Shown here: piece by piece, positions 52,933-64,000 of the stretch
Position numbering within the stretch: position 1 is the stretch's first letter
How the letters are laid out: each line of letters begins with the position of its first letter
Source: Plutella xylostella
Lineage: Eukaryota; Arthropoda; Insecta; Lepidoptera; Plutellidae
NCBI RefSeq assembly: GCF_932276165.1
Contig: NC_064012.1
Span: 15,507,501-15,571,500, forward strand
Direction: 5' to 3'
DNA: 64,000 bases
Made by a program: the position numbers and the translations under genes
Notes under the pieces: generated by a model
Database searches by the model: none
What the model saw: only the letters and a program-made list of their open reading frames with translations
Told to the model about the DNA's origin: nothing

Positions 52933-54866
52933 CAAGACTGATTGGTCACCATATTTGGAATATCATCGTATAGGTAGTTTTCCGTGGCTGTCAATACAAC
53001 TATACATATTATCTCTATCATCACTGATTATACGGCCCGACTACGCGCACAGATATTAATTCCAGATACCTAGTCTATTTCTAGTCAAGCGTGTTTGTAT
53101 CAAAGGGACTGCTTATGTACTCGAACCAGTTATGTACATAAATGTCCAATAATCGTCTAGATATGTACTGACATAATTAGCAATACTGAGGATTATTAGT
53201 TGACTAGATTCCATCGAAATGTTAATGAAAGCTTTGAGAGTGTCATAGCTGCTAGAAATTATGTTAGTGTATGTGCGTTGACTAAATATAAATACTGATG
53301 ATATTAGATTCAACTGAGTAAACGAAGGCAAATTATTGTTATTAAGTACAAGGTACTAGAAGTTCTAGAACTACTACTCTACAAGTAATCTATGGTCTAG
53401 CATCTTGGTGCATCTGGCTCTATATAATAAAAAAAAAACGGTTTATCCATTTGTGGGATACGCTACTACGGACAGAGACACTTGAAACTTATAACACCCC
53501 TCTTTTATAGGCCTTTTGACTGACTGAGGCTGGTCGCATCAAATGTGCGTCCTCGGATTTCCTCTTCAACATAATGAATCAGTAAGTGTCATGTTGGTAG
53601 CCAATAGGTGTATTAAGTACATAAAACATATTATTTTCAAAACATAAAGTCGCGTATACATACAGTATGATTATGTTATTTATTTTTAAAGTTTTGAATT
53701 TCATCACGAAATAACACCCGCTTTCTCTTTATTTCATTTTACATTCAAAGGGATCTAGAATTTACAATAAAACCTGCAGAAGTTCTTAATATATGTTGTG
53801 AATAACAGACGAAAAGAGAAGAGGGTGATTTTCGATGCATTGAAGAACTTTATCGTTTCACTATAAAAAACATACACACAGACGAATGATTGAGAGAACC
53901 TCCTCATTTTTTCAAAGTCGGTAAAAAACGCTTAACGCTAAACTCTTAACAAAAACCAACCATAAAGCAAATTATCCAAGAAATTAAATGAATTAAAAAA
54001 AACCCACGCTTTACTCTATCTACTTTACTATCTTCTGTTATCTGTGTTTCTCCTTTGTGCAACACGATGCCAGATGTTGTCGTAACGGACCAGTATTTTT
54101 CTCAGTTTATTTCTGAAATGTGTAGTATATTTTTCAATAAATAATAAACTAAACATCGTAGGACGTAGCAATGCGCCGGGGGAAAGAGGATTAAGTTACG
54201 GATTTAACTTTCTCGAGGTATTCAGGCCAACACTATAAGTATTTCAGTTTTCAGGCGAGGTTTTGTAACTTTAGGTGTGTAAGGTATTAAATAACAATAT
54301 TTATTAAAGAACAACTCCAAACACATGCGAAAATATTAATTTTAAATTATTATAACATTGTTTCACATAAGCAGAGAATTTTTCATCTAAGCGTTACAGA
54401 TGATAATGACAAAGGACTGACATAGGGTTTATGATAAAGAAGAAAACTTTAACAAAAAATAATTTATTTGTTAATACAGCCTAAATTCAAAACAAAATGG
54501 GATAAATAATAACAAACCTTTTACAGCTTCTTAAAAACGTAGTTTGTATTAACTTTAAAAACATCCACACACATAAACTGGCATTAGTTTAGCTCACGTG
54601 GTTAACAGATATTAATTACTGTGTGTGCAACAGAACCTGAAGACTGAAGCTTAATGTTACAGACAAATGCGTACATTTTATGGAACACTGAAGAATGCCG
54701 GTGGTTTCAGGATCCCGTAAACTGAATGCGGTTTTATTACCAACGCTTTCATTGTTTGGAGGTTTAAGTACTCACTAAACTTTTAACTTATCAGCGATAT
54801 ACTATGGATTCATCATAATTACTTATTATGAACACAACACCGACAGGTTAATTTCTTCAAATTAAT
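52933..54866. other. Intron 3 sequence, no gene recognised
   Basis: AT-rich sequence with a decayed repeat near 53430-53620 (TTTATCCATTTGTGGGATAC). No exon or RNA gene found. Confidence 0.45.
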
Positions 54867-55068
54867 ACACTCGAGAGTAATGAAAAAGTTCAACCACAAA
54901 ATGTCAACCCCAAAATGGCCCAAATTATTTAATTTAAAACATTGTGTTTTAAATTTGAACACTATTTTCGTTTTTAGTTGGTGATATCATGGTGCGCTAT
55001 GTACTTCAATAGTGCAGACGGCGAATTAAACTAGCCCGTACTGGAACTATTTCATTCCTCGCGTGTAC
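54867..55068. repeat. MITE, CACTCGCGAGCAA family, in intron 3
   Basis: TACACTCGAGAGTAATGAAA at the left and CATTCCTCGCGTGTA at the right are inverted, with family blocks inside. A second, left-truncated copy follows at about 55133-55322, ending TTGCCCGTGAGTGTA. Confidence 0.7.
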
Positions 55069-56126
55069 TTATGTGGTATAATTTTAGGCCCAATGATTTA
55101 TATTGAAGTCCGCACCATTGCTCTCACTGAGAAAAGCACCAAATTACTAGCTAGCTTAATAACGCTTTCTGCAAAATTAAAGTACATTTAACAGATCTTC
55201 GGGATATTAGCAACTAAAAATTATGATTTATTGTTAAAGTTTTAAATGAAATCTTTGAAAAAATTGGGTTCTTTTGTTGTCGGAATTTTGTGAGTGGAAC
55301 GTTTCCATTGCCCGTGAGTGTATTTCCGAAAACTCTCGGAATGTTAACGGAAAATCAAAATTCTACTTTTGTTGTAGTTAAATCCATCCTAAATCAAAGT
55401 ATTGAAGTTTCAAAATACCTAGGTACGATTAAACTCAGCCTATCAAGTGACTAGTCCCCTTATACCCTCATGTTGCGGTCACTCCGGTCACGTCGGGTTC
55501 CGGCGTTTACTCGGATTAGCTACTTTATTATGTACCCATACCACCCATGTATCTCGTAGACAAAAGAGAAACAAGCTAGGATTGTCAGCCATCAAAAAAT
55601 CGTGTCGTAATCAGAATGTTTGCGTGAGAAAGAGGAAATTAAGGACTCACTGGTGTAAATAAGCTTCTGTTTGAATTATAACATTTATAACTTCTGAAAT
55701 TAATGGAAGCTCCACACTATTTCTATGTATTCACCTGCACTTATTTCGGTGTAAGTAGAGCGTAAAAAACCTTATGGGCCTTTCTGAAGGATTGGGCGTC
55801 CCATGTTTTATAGCTACTGTTTTATAGTGAAAACACATTTTATCTATTGGAGAGAAAGAACAGTCTCTTCTGAGTGTGCGCGATTAGCTCGCAGCGATGT
55901 TACGGTGTTTTTAATGGCGTGCGGATTTTCATACAAGTATTTATTGTAACGTGTGGAATATGCACGCGCAATCCGCGTGCGCGATCAAATCCGCTAGCTA
56001 TTAAAAACACCCTTATGACGAATATCGCCGTGTGGAGATACCTTCTATGAGAGTATACTAAAATGCATGGTACATGATAGTATCGTCGCGATTTATTCGC
56101 CTGCGGATGCGGTCCCTGCGCCCATT

Positions 56127-56274
56127 CTCCGACTACGTGACTCTCAAGCGTCGCGACTGCGACGCAACCCTTGGTCGCATATATTTGACGAGTCAACGAC
56201 GCGTCGAAGTCCCATTTTTATAGGCGATCATGGGTTGCGTCGCAGTCGCGTCGCTTGAGAGTCGTAGTCGGAGA
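56127..56274. repeat. Fold-back element just before exon 4
   Basis: CTCCGACTACGTGACTCTCA at 56127 mirrors TGAGAGTCGTAGTCGGAG ending at 56272. The inner CGACTGCGACGCAACCC pairs with GGGTTGCGTCGCAGTCG. The end lies about 50 bp from the exon 4 acceptor. Confidence 0.8.
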
Positions 56275-56323
56275 AGGTGCTATGATTCTTATGTCCTCAT
56301 CTCTTCTCTCTCTCTGTCTCCAG

Positions 56324-56474
56324 GTGGGCCACGCCCTGCACCTGCTAGACCCGATCTTCCGCTGCTACACGTACAGTGAGCGCGTGCGCGCCGCGTGCGC
56401 TCAGCTCGGCCTGCGCGACCCCGCCGTGGTGCAGAGCATGTATATCTACAAGAACCCCGGGGTTGGGGGCGAAG
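56324..56474 (+). CDS. PHYHD1: PHYHD1-like dioxygenase exon 4
   Basis: A 151-nt exon with acceptor CTCCAG|GTGGGC and donor GAA G|GTAACT, entering in phase 0 and leaving in phase 1. It reads VGHALHLLDPIFRCYTYSER, then LGLRDPAVVQSMYIYKNPGV and GGE. The GHALH..DPVF and VVQSMYI-[FY]-K-x-P segments are hallmark PHYHD1 strands lining the 2-oxoglutarate pocket. The Val begun at the donor is completed by exon 5, directly before the metal-binding His. Confidence 0.93.
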
Positions 56475-56508
56475 GTAACTATCATCATCACCAGGTAATC
56501 CCTAATAA

Positions 56509-56738
56509 ATAAATATGTGGGGACATCTCACACATGGCCATGCGACCCTAAACTAGGCAGATCCTGTATTATGGGTGTCGGACAGCTGATATATCTACAC
56601 TAATACATAGATAGATACATACTAAATGTAAATATCAACACCCAAGATCCGAGTACAAATATCTGCCCCAGCCGAGAATCGAACCCGGGACCTTCGGCAT
56701 AGCAGTCAGGGTCACTAACCACTACACCATTCAGCCGA
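56509..56738 (-). repeat. tRNA-derived SINE, minus strand
   Basis: Inverse of the family at 51181-51445: AATATGTGGGGACATCTCAC at the left and CGAGAATCGAACCCGGGACC with ACCACTACACCATTCAGCC at the right. It begins about 35 bp after the exon 4 donor. Confidence 0.85.
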
Positions 56739-56926
56739 CAATGACATAGGGCTCGAAGAGTAGATTTCCACTCTGACCGGTCCTGTGCCACGCCTCCGAC
56801 TTTGTGCCAGCTCATGCGGCGTCGTATTGTCGTGCGAAAGGCAGCCCCCCTCGGCATGAGCTGGAACGAAGGTAACTATTAGATTTATTATTCTCTGATG
56901 AATAAAAGGAGCGTTGTAAGTTTAAG

Positions 56927-57090
56927 CCCCAGTTTCACCATACTCTGTTAGATCATAACAATGGGATTAGATGTTGACTTTTGACATACTTATCTGTCAA
57001 TAATTTAATAAGGACATGACGTATAATTGGTGACATTACAATGTTACAGGGGTGTTAATGACCTAACAGACTATTACACCCGAGTCCGCG
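56927..57090. repeat. Diverged fold-back MITE
   Basis: It shares GACATGACGTATAATTG and the order of blocks with 52776-52932. Its ends CCCCAGTTTCACCATACTCT are poorly mirrored. Confidence 0.5.
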
Positions 57091-58426
57091 TTGTTCTATG
57101 GTCTGAGCTATGGTGATACGACCGTGATAGCGTGGACAGATGAACCGATTTTCTTTTTGTTTTGTTTTATCGTGAGATAAAGGTTTCAACTAACAGCATT
57201 GAAATAAATTACTGGCATAAAGTACAAAAAAACCTTCAGCCCGTACACAGCTTGATCAAGTAATGGAAAATCCAAGCTAACAAAAATAGAATACTGTGAA
57301 CTAAGAATCCATTCTCGTAACAATGAAAATAGAAAATAGAATAATATGTATATTGAATATTTGTTATTTTAGAACTAGAAATATACCTCGTGTTGGATGT
57401 ACCCGAGCGAGTTGAACAAGCGACACGTTCAATTAAGGGTGGAAGCCAATAGGGTGTGAATACATTGCTTTACGCACGTATAACCTGTCTTCAGCTCTTA
57501 TGATAGTATTCTAGAACATTCTATTTTGAAATAGCTGTATATTAGTTATTTTATTTATCTAGTTTTCATAGAACTTGTTGTTTCTTGTGAGGCGATGTAC
57601 CGAACTCTACGGTGACTATTGTGAGTAGCGAATTTATACCCCAATGAGCTAGCGGTAGTTACCACCCCACCGGTTATAAGAACTTACCACTGAAATGTAA
57701 TGTCCAGAAAATAAGTTGCTCATCATATTTTATTCTGTTGAAAATTCCATGACATTTATTAAAATTTGATATGTACCTTCGTATACCATTTTCCAGGTTC
57801 AAAGACATGGGTGACACTTTAAAATTTTCCATTTAACGCATGAATACTATTGCAAAATCTGTCATTTTATTGACAATGACCACAGATAATATATATTTCT
57901 AGAGTACGCACTTTGGTAAAATGGAACGTACTAGAGATGCGACACATCAAAGTCGACATTCTGAAATCGATTAAAATTTATACAATATTAGAATTTTTAC
58001 AACATTGTATTATACAGGTTGTCCAAAAAGTCAAAGTTATCCCTTAAGGGCCCGTACAGGGTGACGTCCGCGCCAATTTTGGGTTTTCAATGCTCTTCAC
58101 ACAGCACACGCAGTGACACGCACACATGTAAGTTTGCACAGTGGGTCGATAAACTTTTACTCGCCAACTTTATTGACAATTATGTTCAAGTACATTTTGG
58201 GTGATTTTAGGGTAAGTAAGTATAATTCTTACTTACACTGGTAGGCACCAGGAAAGAGTAGAAATTAATAGGGGTGCCACCTTACTCTATACTCGGAACC
58301 CGATTAGCTTTCTCAAACAAATGTGGTATTTACTTGTAGAAAGGTAAATACAAGTATTAAAGTGTAGATAATAAGTTTCGGGCATCCTCCAGCCAACTGA
58401 ACCCCAACGACAAAGCAAAGTAAATA
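57091..58426. other. Intron 4 sequence, no gene recognised
   Basis: Nothing beyond short unmatched open frames and AT-rich sequence. Confidence 0.45.
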
Positions 58427-58641
58427 CATAGTGTCGCAAAAGGGCTATACTAAGCCAAAAGGGGATGACTCAAGGGGTCATTCTGAACAACTTTTGTTCT
58501 GCGAGATTTGCAAATTCGCGAAAAAAAATATTCGTTTTCCATGGTAAAAAGTCACATGTCCAACAAAGTTTCTATGAAAAAGGTTTTTTTTTTGTTAATT
58601 TCCAAAACTCGTCGAGCAAAAGTTCAGAATGACCCCCTGTC
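58427..58641. repeat. Decayed fold-back MITE (TACAGGGTGTTGCAAAA family)
   Basis: TGTCGCAAAAGGGCTATACT at the left, TTCGCGAAAAAAAATATTCG inside, and AAAAGTTCAGAATGACCCCC mirroring GGGGTCATTCTGAACAACTT. A further fragment lies at about 62973-63050. Confidence 0.65.
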
Positions 58642-59059
58642 TTACTCCTTTTTACCCGACTGCCGAAGGAGGAGGGTAATGTTTTTTGATTGTATGTATG
58701 TATGTTTGTCTGTTTCTTTGTTCCCTCCTATAGCCTAAAAGGCTTGATAGATTTTGATGTATGAGGTATTGTTAGAAGCGTATTGATGGCGCGATGGTTA
58801 TAGGCTATGTGACGTTCCATTAAAATGTACATAGCACCCTCTAGAGGACATAACGTGATGATCAAAAAAATAATAATTCAACTTTGCCGTGTAAGGTATC
58901 AAATGAAAAGGCTTGATTTTCACATTACAAAAATATGCATATTGAAGGTATTTAAATAACAACACCAAAATTATTGAAATAAAAAATGATCATGAACTAC
59001 TGACGTAAAATTTCATAAAATAAACACAACTAAAAAGTTACAAATAAAAAAATACAATT

Positions 59060-59296
59060 ATAAAAAACGAAAAACCCGACTGTACGCTAAAAACATAAAA
59101 ACAAGTCCCAATGTTAATGGAAAGTATCGCAGGCGGGGACCAACTTGACCGCCACTCAAGGCCGTTTTCTAAGTAACATTCAGCTAAATGGTGAACCCTC
59201 TGCTGGTCCCCGCCTACGATACTTTCCATTAACATTGGGACTTGTTTTCATCTTTTTAGCGTGCAGTCGGGTTTTTTGTTTGTTTATAATTTGTTT
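59060..59296. repeat. Fold-back element, about 240 bp
   Basis: CAAGTCCCAATGTTAATGGA at 59102 mirrors TCCATTAACATTGGGACTTG at about 59225-59244. Pairing extends inward (GCGGGGACCA with TGGTCCCCGC) and outward (AAAACCCGACTGTACGCTAA with TTAGCGTGCAGTCGGGTTTT). Confidence 0.85.
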
Positions 59297-62140
59297 AGTA
59301 CTATATACCGCTTTTTCAATACCTGTAAGTAAATTTTTTGGTAGCAGCATAATATTTTTACTTAATTTTAGGGTTTCGAACGTCAAAAGAAAAAAAAGCA
59401 ACCGTTATAGGATCTCTTTGTTGTCCGTCTGTCTGACTGACTGTCTGTCACCGCCCTTTTTCTCAGAAACGGGTAAAGATATCAAGCTGATATTTCGCAT
59501 AGATGGGGAGTACCCCAAAAAAAATATTATGGTACTCCCTGTCCCAAACAAGTAAATTGGGGCTTTTATTTTTTCCAGTTATTTTGATGTGTATCCTTTT
59601 TTTTTCTTTGTTGTTTTGTATAAGTATGTGTTTTTTTTCTTTAAATCTGTATTTTTTTTGTTGTTGCTGTCTATGTGTCGAATAAATGTATCTTTATCTT
59701 CAAATCACGCCATCTATCGTTTGTTTTTTTTGTGGCTACTGTCTATAGAAGAAATTCCGTCATTGACAATTTTACGCTACGAATTTATTTTTATTTTTAC
59801 ATTTTCGTGGAGAACCAACAGCATTTTGTTAATAAATAATTATTACTTATGAACACATAACAACTTGATGCCATTTACAGAATGAACTTAGTAAACCCAG
59901 TAAACCTAACACATCCAGAGGAAAAATAAAATCTATTTCTCTCTCTCTGAAAAACATACTTAATAGCCCAAACTCGATGCTTTTAGCTATTAACATCTTT
60001 GAAATAAAATTGAGCCACCACCGTGTTACTGCCCTGATCAGATCCTCACGAGACCATACCTCAACCAGCACCAAGAGACTGTATTTTTGATCCCTAACCT
60101 AATGTTCGTGCGTATTGTCATCACTTAGATCCATTCGCTATATTCCTGCTCCTCATCAGACCTCTACGAGACTGTAATGTCACGAGAATATTGCACACTA
60201 TCTAATTTAATTTAATGTATTGAATATACTGGAAGAATTATGCTTCCTCAATTTCAAATCAAATTATGTTGGTGTCATAAAAGTTGAAAAAGTGCAATGA
60301 CAACCAATGTGCAGTGATTTTGTATCTGTACACGATAAGATCGCGAGCTGTCAGTGCTGCCTAAACCGACGTGACCCTTCTTTGGAGGCCAGCGGCCAAC
60401 TGAGTCAAACGTCACTTGTGTTTATGATTTTATAACACAGAAAGCCGCCATAGATATTTGTATGAAGATTTGAGGGAAAAAAATTGCTCATGTTTGGGAT
60501 TAATTTACACAAAATAAGTGTGTGTTCATTAAAAAACAAGGTATTTAGCGCCTAGTCCAAGCCTTTAACTTTATAATATGATAAAAATCATATGAAAATT
60601 CTTAATAATTACGACACAGTTGTTACAATACGGGAGTGGTTTTTCGTGATATTCTGAATTTTATTTACAGTTATCCATAAGCATTTACTTGAATTCGAAT
60701 CATTCAGCACCTAGCTAGACTCTTCGGCTACCTGTGTGATTTTTTTCAAGGTTGTAGAGCATCGTTTACTACATAATTCTATGACAATGCCAACCCTCGA
60801 TTGCCCCTTGCTGACCCTTAAATGAAATAATTAACTATCGAGAGAGGTATTTTATTTTTTAAAAAACATAACTTTTCCTTACATATTCCTATTCGAGATA
60901 TCTTTATTTTAATGACACTACACTAACTATACAGGTTCGGAACAACTTCTGCTATATGACTTTAAGAAATTCTAAGTCAAGTGACCAACAAATTTTATAT
61001 GGAGAACCATTTTTAAGATACATCAGATTCTGAGAGCAATAGCAGCAGTAGTAGCATATACTGAAAGCGGCAATTATAATGTGTTTTCCGAAAATACGAA
61101 CAAATTCATATTTATATTAATCTATGGAGTATATACAAATCGATAGGTTCAAGTCGATAGGATTTCACTCTCGGACATCTCTAGAACTGTCAAACTCAAA
61201 ACGTCCCACATATCATAAGCTCTGAAAAAGGGTATAGTTTCAGAAACGAAACAAAGGAATTTTAACAACTGGCCTGACTGTGTACAATTTGTATGTGACA
61301 CGTTTTATAACTTTGACAATTATTTCAATTTACTGGAATTTTACTCATTTATATAACCACATCAAGGTATCCTTTAATTTCGTATGTTATTAACGCGAAT
61401 TTTGACCGCAAACTACGTATTTACAGTACAATTTCATGAAATATATTGTTAACGTGATGGTGGTTTAATATTTGTCGCGTGTCAGATGTCGCCCACATAA
61501 TTATTCATAGAACAATAGACCGGGGGGTTTCTCCGACTAAACGAATATTTAAATATTGGAGCGCTACATTACTATTTTTACATCTAATACAATTTCATAG
61601 AGTCTTAAATTCGTATCGGATTCTCCGCGAATCCGAAGTAGCCACTATGTTGTTCAGTAAGCGTGCACTTTCATCTGATAGCCAGGAATAGCGTTTAGCG
61701 GTTTGTTGCTTTACGAGTATAAAATATATAAGACCTCAGATGCCTGATATTATAGTTCTACGTGTAAAAAAGTGGTAAGATTTCGCTTGCATGTTAAACC
61801 AAGATAAAACTTATATAATGTAACCTACATAAATACTCTTAATAAAGTCTATTTAGAAAACAAACAGCCGACGTTCTTATTTAGGACTTCGCTTCGGAAC
61901 TTTATTCCATGTAGTATTTTTGTCCACCGCGGAACAGAGTGTTTCAGAATGGAAGCCGAAAAGCCGGCTTCGCGTCGCCCTAAAAAGTTTGCCCGTGGAG
62001 TTTCCGGAATAAAAATGTTGCAGTTTTTACCGTAGCTTTTTCCTCTACCACAATTTCAAAGAGAAATCCAATGAAAACGAAATAAAAATCAATTCCATTC
62101 GGTAATTACAAAAATACTTATTAATTAAGATACAGTATAT
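59297..62140. other. Intron 4 sequence, repeat relic then nothing recognised
   Basis: A TAGGGTTTCGAACGTCAAAA relic at 59369-59480 with TGTCCGTCTGTCTGACTGAC matches the 51917 family. From about 59580 to 61880 I see only AT-rich unique sequence. A TTCGCTTCGG/GGCTTCGCG relic lies at 61890-62030. Confidence 0.45.
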
Positions 62141-62232
62141 ATACTCAATACTCAATACTCAATACTCAATACTCAATACTCAATACTCAATACTCAATAC
62201 TCAATACTCAATACTCAATACTCAATACTCTA
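62141..62232. repeat. ACTCAAT heptamer microsatellite, about 13 units
   Basis: ACTCAAT is repeated head to tail almost without change, then breaks down at CTCTATATTC. It has no spacers and so is not a CRISPR-type array. Confidence 0.95.
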
Positions 62233-63179
62233 TATTCTATTGCATCCATAAGTAAGTTTTACAGGTGTTAAATACATTATATTAAGAACTATATGGACCC
62301 TGTCGGGCACAGCAAATTAAAACTAAGGGTTTACAAATATTCTTAGTATCTAATAACTAGGTATTACACATAAATTATAACAAAAATAGGTTAACTAAAA
62401 TTAAAAATAGGTTAACTAAAGTTAAATTATAACAAATATATACTTAGTCTTTCTTATTATTTTCTCCTGATATTCTAATTGTATTATTATTATAACAACA
62501 TTATTACCCATATACAGCTAGTGTTTTTCACATCAATGTGTGTTGTGTAAGTAAGCATAAACTGCACTCTGCTGGAAAATGGTGGCCAGTACCTACGGAG
62601 CTGGCGGGAAATAAGTTTCAAACTCAATCGCGAGCGTGGGACGCCGTTCGAATCTATTTTAGAATATTCTAGCCAGCATACGCTAAATTAAATGCATTCA
62701 TAGCACGGAGCGCTCTTCCTTATATCTGTAACCCAATAACAAATTCCTACTGCCTACTCCTCAACGTTGGAAATTGATTTCTATTTTAGGTCCTTGCGAG
62801 AATATTAAAAAATACTTGCGATTCTAGGTACTTGGTATTCTAGAAGAAATTCTTGAGAATTTATTTTATACAGCAGGTAACGTAAGCGAATATAAGCGCT
62901 CAGCGACTCTTGAATCTTGACTCGTGACACGGACACAATAGGATGGATGTGAGTTTGTGACATGGATATTAGGGGTTATACAAAGTGTTGCAAAATTACA
63001 GTAAGCCGAAAAGGCTTGACTCGGGGGTCACTTGGTTCAGAATAACCCTCTCAATCACCTCCTTTCGCTTTACTTACTTAGAGATGCTGTTATGTCCTGT
63101 CTTGGGAGTAAACGTTATCTAAAGGTATATGGTTATGCCGAGGCCCCAATATTTACATATTTACTACCGGCAGATCCAT

Positions 63180-63325
63180 CTCATCATCAGCAGCAGTCCA
63201 CTGCTGGACGTAGGCCTCTCCCAAAGCACGCCACTGAATGCGATCTATAGCTTTCCGCATCCAATCATTACCAGCTCCCTTCCCCCACCGTCTCAAGTAC
63301 TCTTTAAATCTGACAACCACATTTT
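63180..63325 (-). mobile_element. LINE 3' tail next to exon 5
   Basis: Inverse of the tail at 17996-18170: CATCATCAGCAGCAGTCCAC, GGACGTAGGCCTCTCCCAA and CGCATCCAATCATTACC, ending in the CCCCACCGTCTCAAGTACTC region. It reaches to within about 10 bp of the exon 5 acceptor. Confidence 0.75.
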
Positions 63326-63332
63326 TCCCCAG

Positions 63333-63569
63333 TCGTGGCACACCAAGACGCGACCTACCTGCACACTGAACCCATCCCCCCAGTCGGGTTCTGGATCGCA
63401 CTCGACGACGCGACCATAGAGAACGGTTGCCTGTGGATGGCGAGGGGCTCCCACAAGTCTGGCGTCCACCGCCGGCTGAAGCGCACGGGGGGAGACCCTG
63501 CGCTGGACTACGACCGACCCGCGCCTATCTACCCGCAGTCCAGCTTCACCCCTGTACCTGTTAGCAGAG
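63333..63569 (+). CDS. PHYHD1: PHYHD1-like dioxygenase exon 5 (iron-binding core)
   Basis: A 237-nt exon with acceptor TCCCCAG|TCGTGG and donor AGA G|GTAGGT, phase 1 at both ends. It carries the metal-binding His and Asp of the H-x-D motif in VVAHQDATYLHTEP, then GFWIALDDATIENGCLWMAR and GSHKSGVHRRLKR, the PHYHD1 signature, and ends SSFTPVPVSRG across the junction. The second metal His and the 2-oxoglutarate-binding Arg belong to a later exon beyond the window. No disabling change is seen, so the gene looks functional. Confidence 0.94.
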
Positions 63570-64000
63570 GTAGGTTGAGGAACCCTTGAGTGAAATGAAT
63601 GGGTATTACTACCCGAAATGAATGGGTAGTAAGTTGCAACTGATTGCCGTTGACAGAGCTAATTAGGTTTTTTTAACCCTTCATTGAGAGAAGGGAGTAA
63701 GTTGCAACTGTTTGTGCCATGTCTTCGATGAATTCATTAAGTATTTTAGTCTGTAGTAGTAAGAAAGTAGATAGTGAACTTATTCTTTGTGTTCAGGAAT
63801 CGTGAGCAGTGGTCGTGAAATAAAAAGTTAAATTATGTTGGAAGTCGGTAGATAAGTACCATAAAATAAATATTTACAAACGATTTTGAGCTTCGCATTT
63901 CACCACAGAAATTCTTCGGTTTTCGTTAAATTGTTCCCTTAAATATACAGGTTTAATAAAATGCATTCAGTTGCAAATTAAATGTTTACCTTCAATCGGC
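63570..64000. other. Intron 5 start, no feature recognised
   Basis: A short direct repeat (AAATGAATGGGTA twice near 63594-63630) and AT-rich sequence. The window ends inside the gene. Confidence 0.5.

Noticed and set aside
56600..56857. Minus-strand frame of 85 codons
   Set aside because: It runs through a SINE and the relic of another repeat; no gene-like features.
59145..59852. Hydrophobic small proteins rich in Phe
   Set aside because: They come from T-rich repeat sequence and a fold-back element and have no coding signature.

Overview
The window looks like a piece of a lepidopteran (moth or butterfly) nuclear genome. It is AT-rich, its genes are made of small exons between long introns, and it is crowded with repeats of types common in Lepidoptera: tRNA-derived SINEs, LINE 3' tails ending in short microsatellites, and fold-back MITEs whose ends read like TACAGGGTGTTGCAAAA. 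The species cannot be told from the sequence.

Two host genes diverge from about 11-16 kb. On the minus strand, three exons (11121 down to 5976) encode the start of a ferlin (otoferlin/misfire type, first C2 domain); the rest lies left of the window. On the plus strand, five exons (16149-16172, 50613-50753, 52258-52374, 56324-56474, 63333-63569) encode most of a PHYHD1-type phytanoyl-CoA dioxygenase; its last exon(s) lie right of the window.

The main find is in the 34.4-kb first intron of the PHYHD1-like gene: an almost complete 18.8-kb Polinton/Maverick (adintovirus-like) element at 26131-44907. It has identical 109-bp terminal inverted repeats and a 6-bp target duplication (GAAGAG). Its plus-strand late-type module is tightly packed and partly overlapping: packaging ATPase, a 324-aa conserved unknown, a short coiled-coil/fibre-like protein, chromodomain integrase, phospholipase A2-domain protein, adenain-like protease, penton-like minor capsid protein, a 48-aa basic protein, double-jelly-roll major capsid protein, and a 158-aa unknown. 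The minus strand carries protein-primed DNA polymerase B and two small, apparently spliced, unrecognised genes. Only the ATPase is visibly broken: an intact DD34E Tc1-like transposon (26422-28068) sits in it at a TA site.

Each Polinton terminal repeat is itself a 100-bp imperfect palindrome, reminiscent of parvoviral hairpin ends. The Tc1-like transposon shares its outer 13 bp with a MITE family scattered through the window, so it is a candidate source of their transposase. The Polinton appears to have landed inside an older repeat with CCCAAGTAACATTT ends. The other non-coding DNA is AT-rich intron or intergenic sequence with repeat relics, some of which lie close to PHYHD1-like exons.
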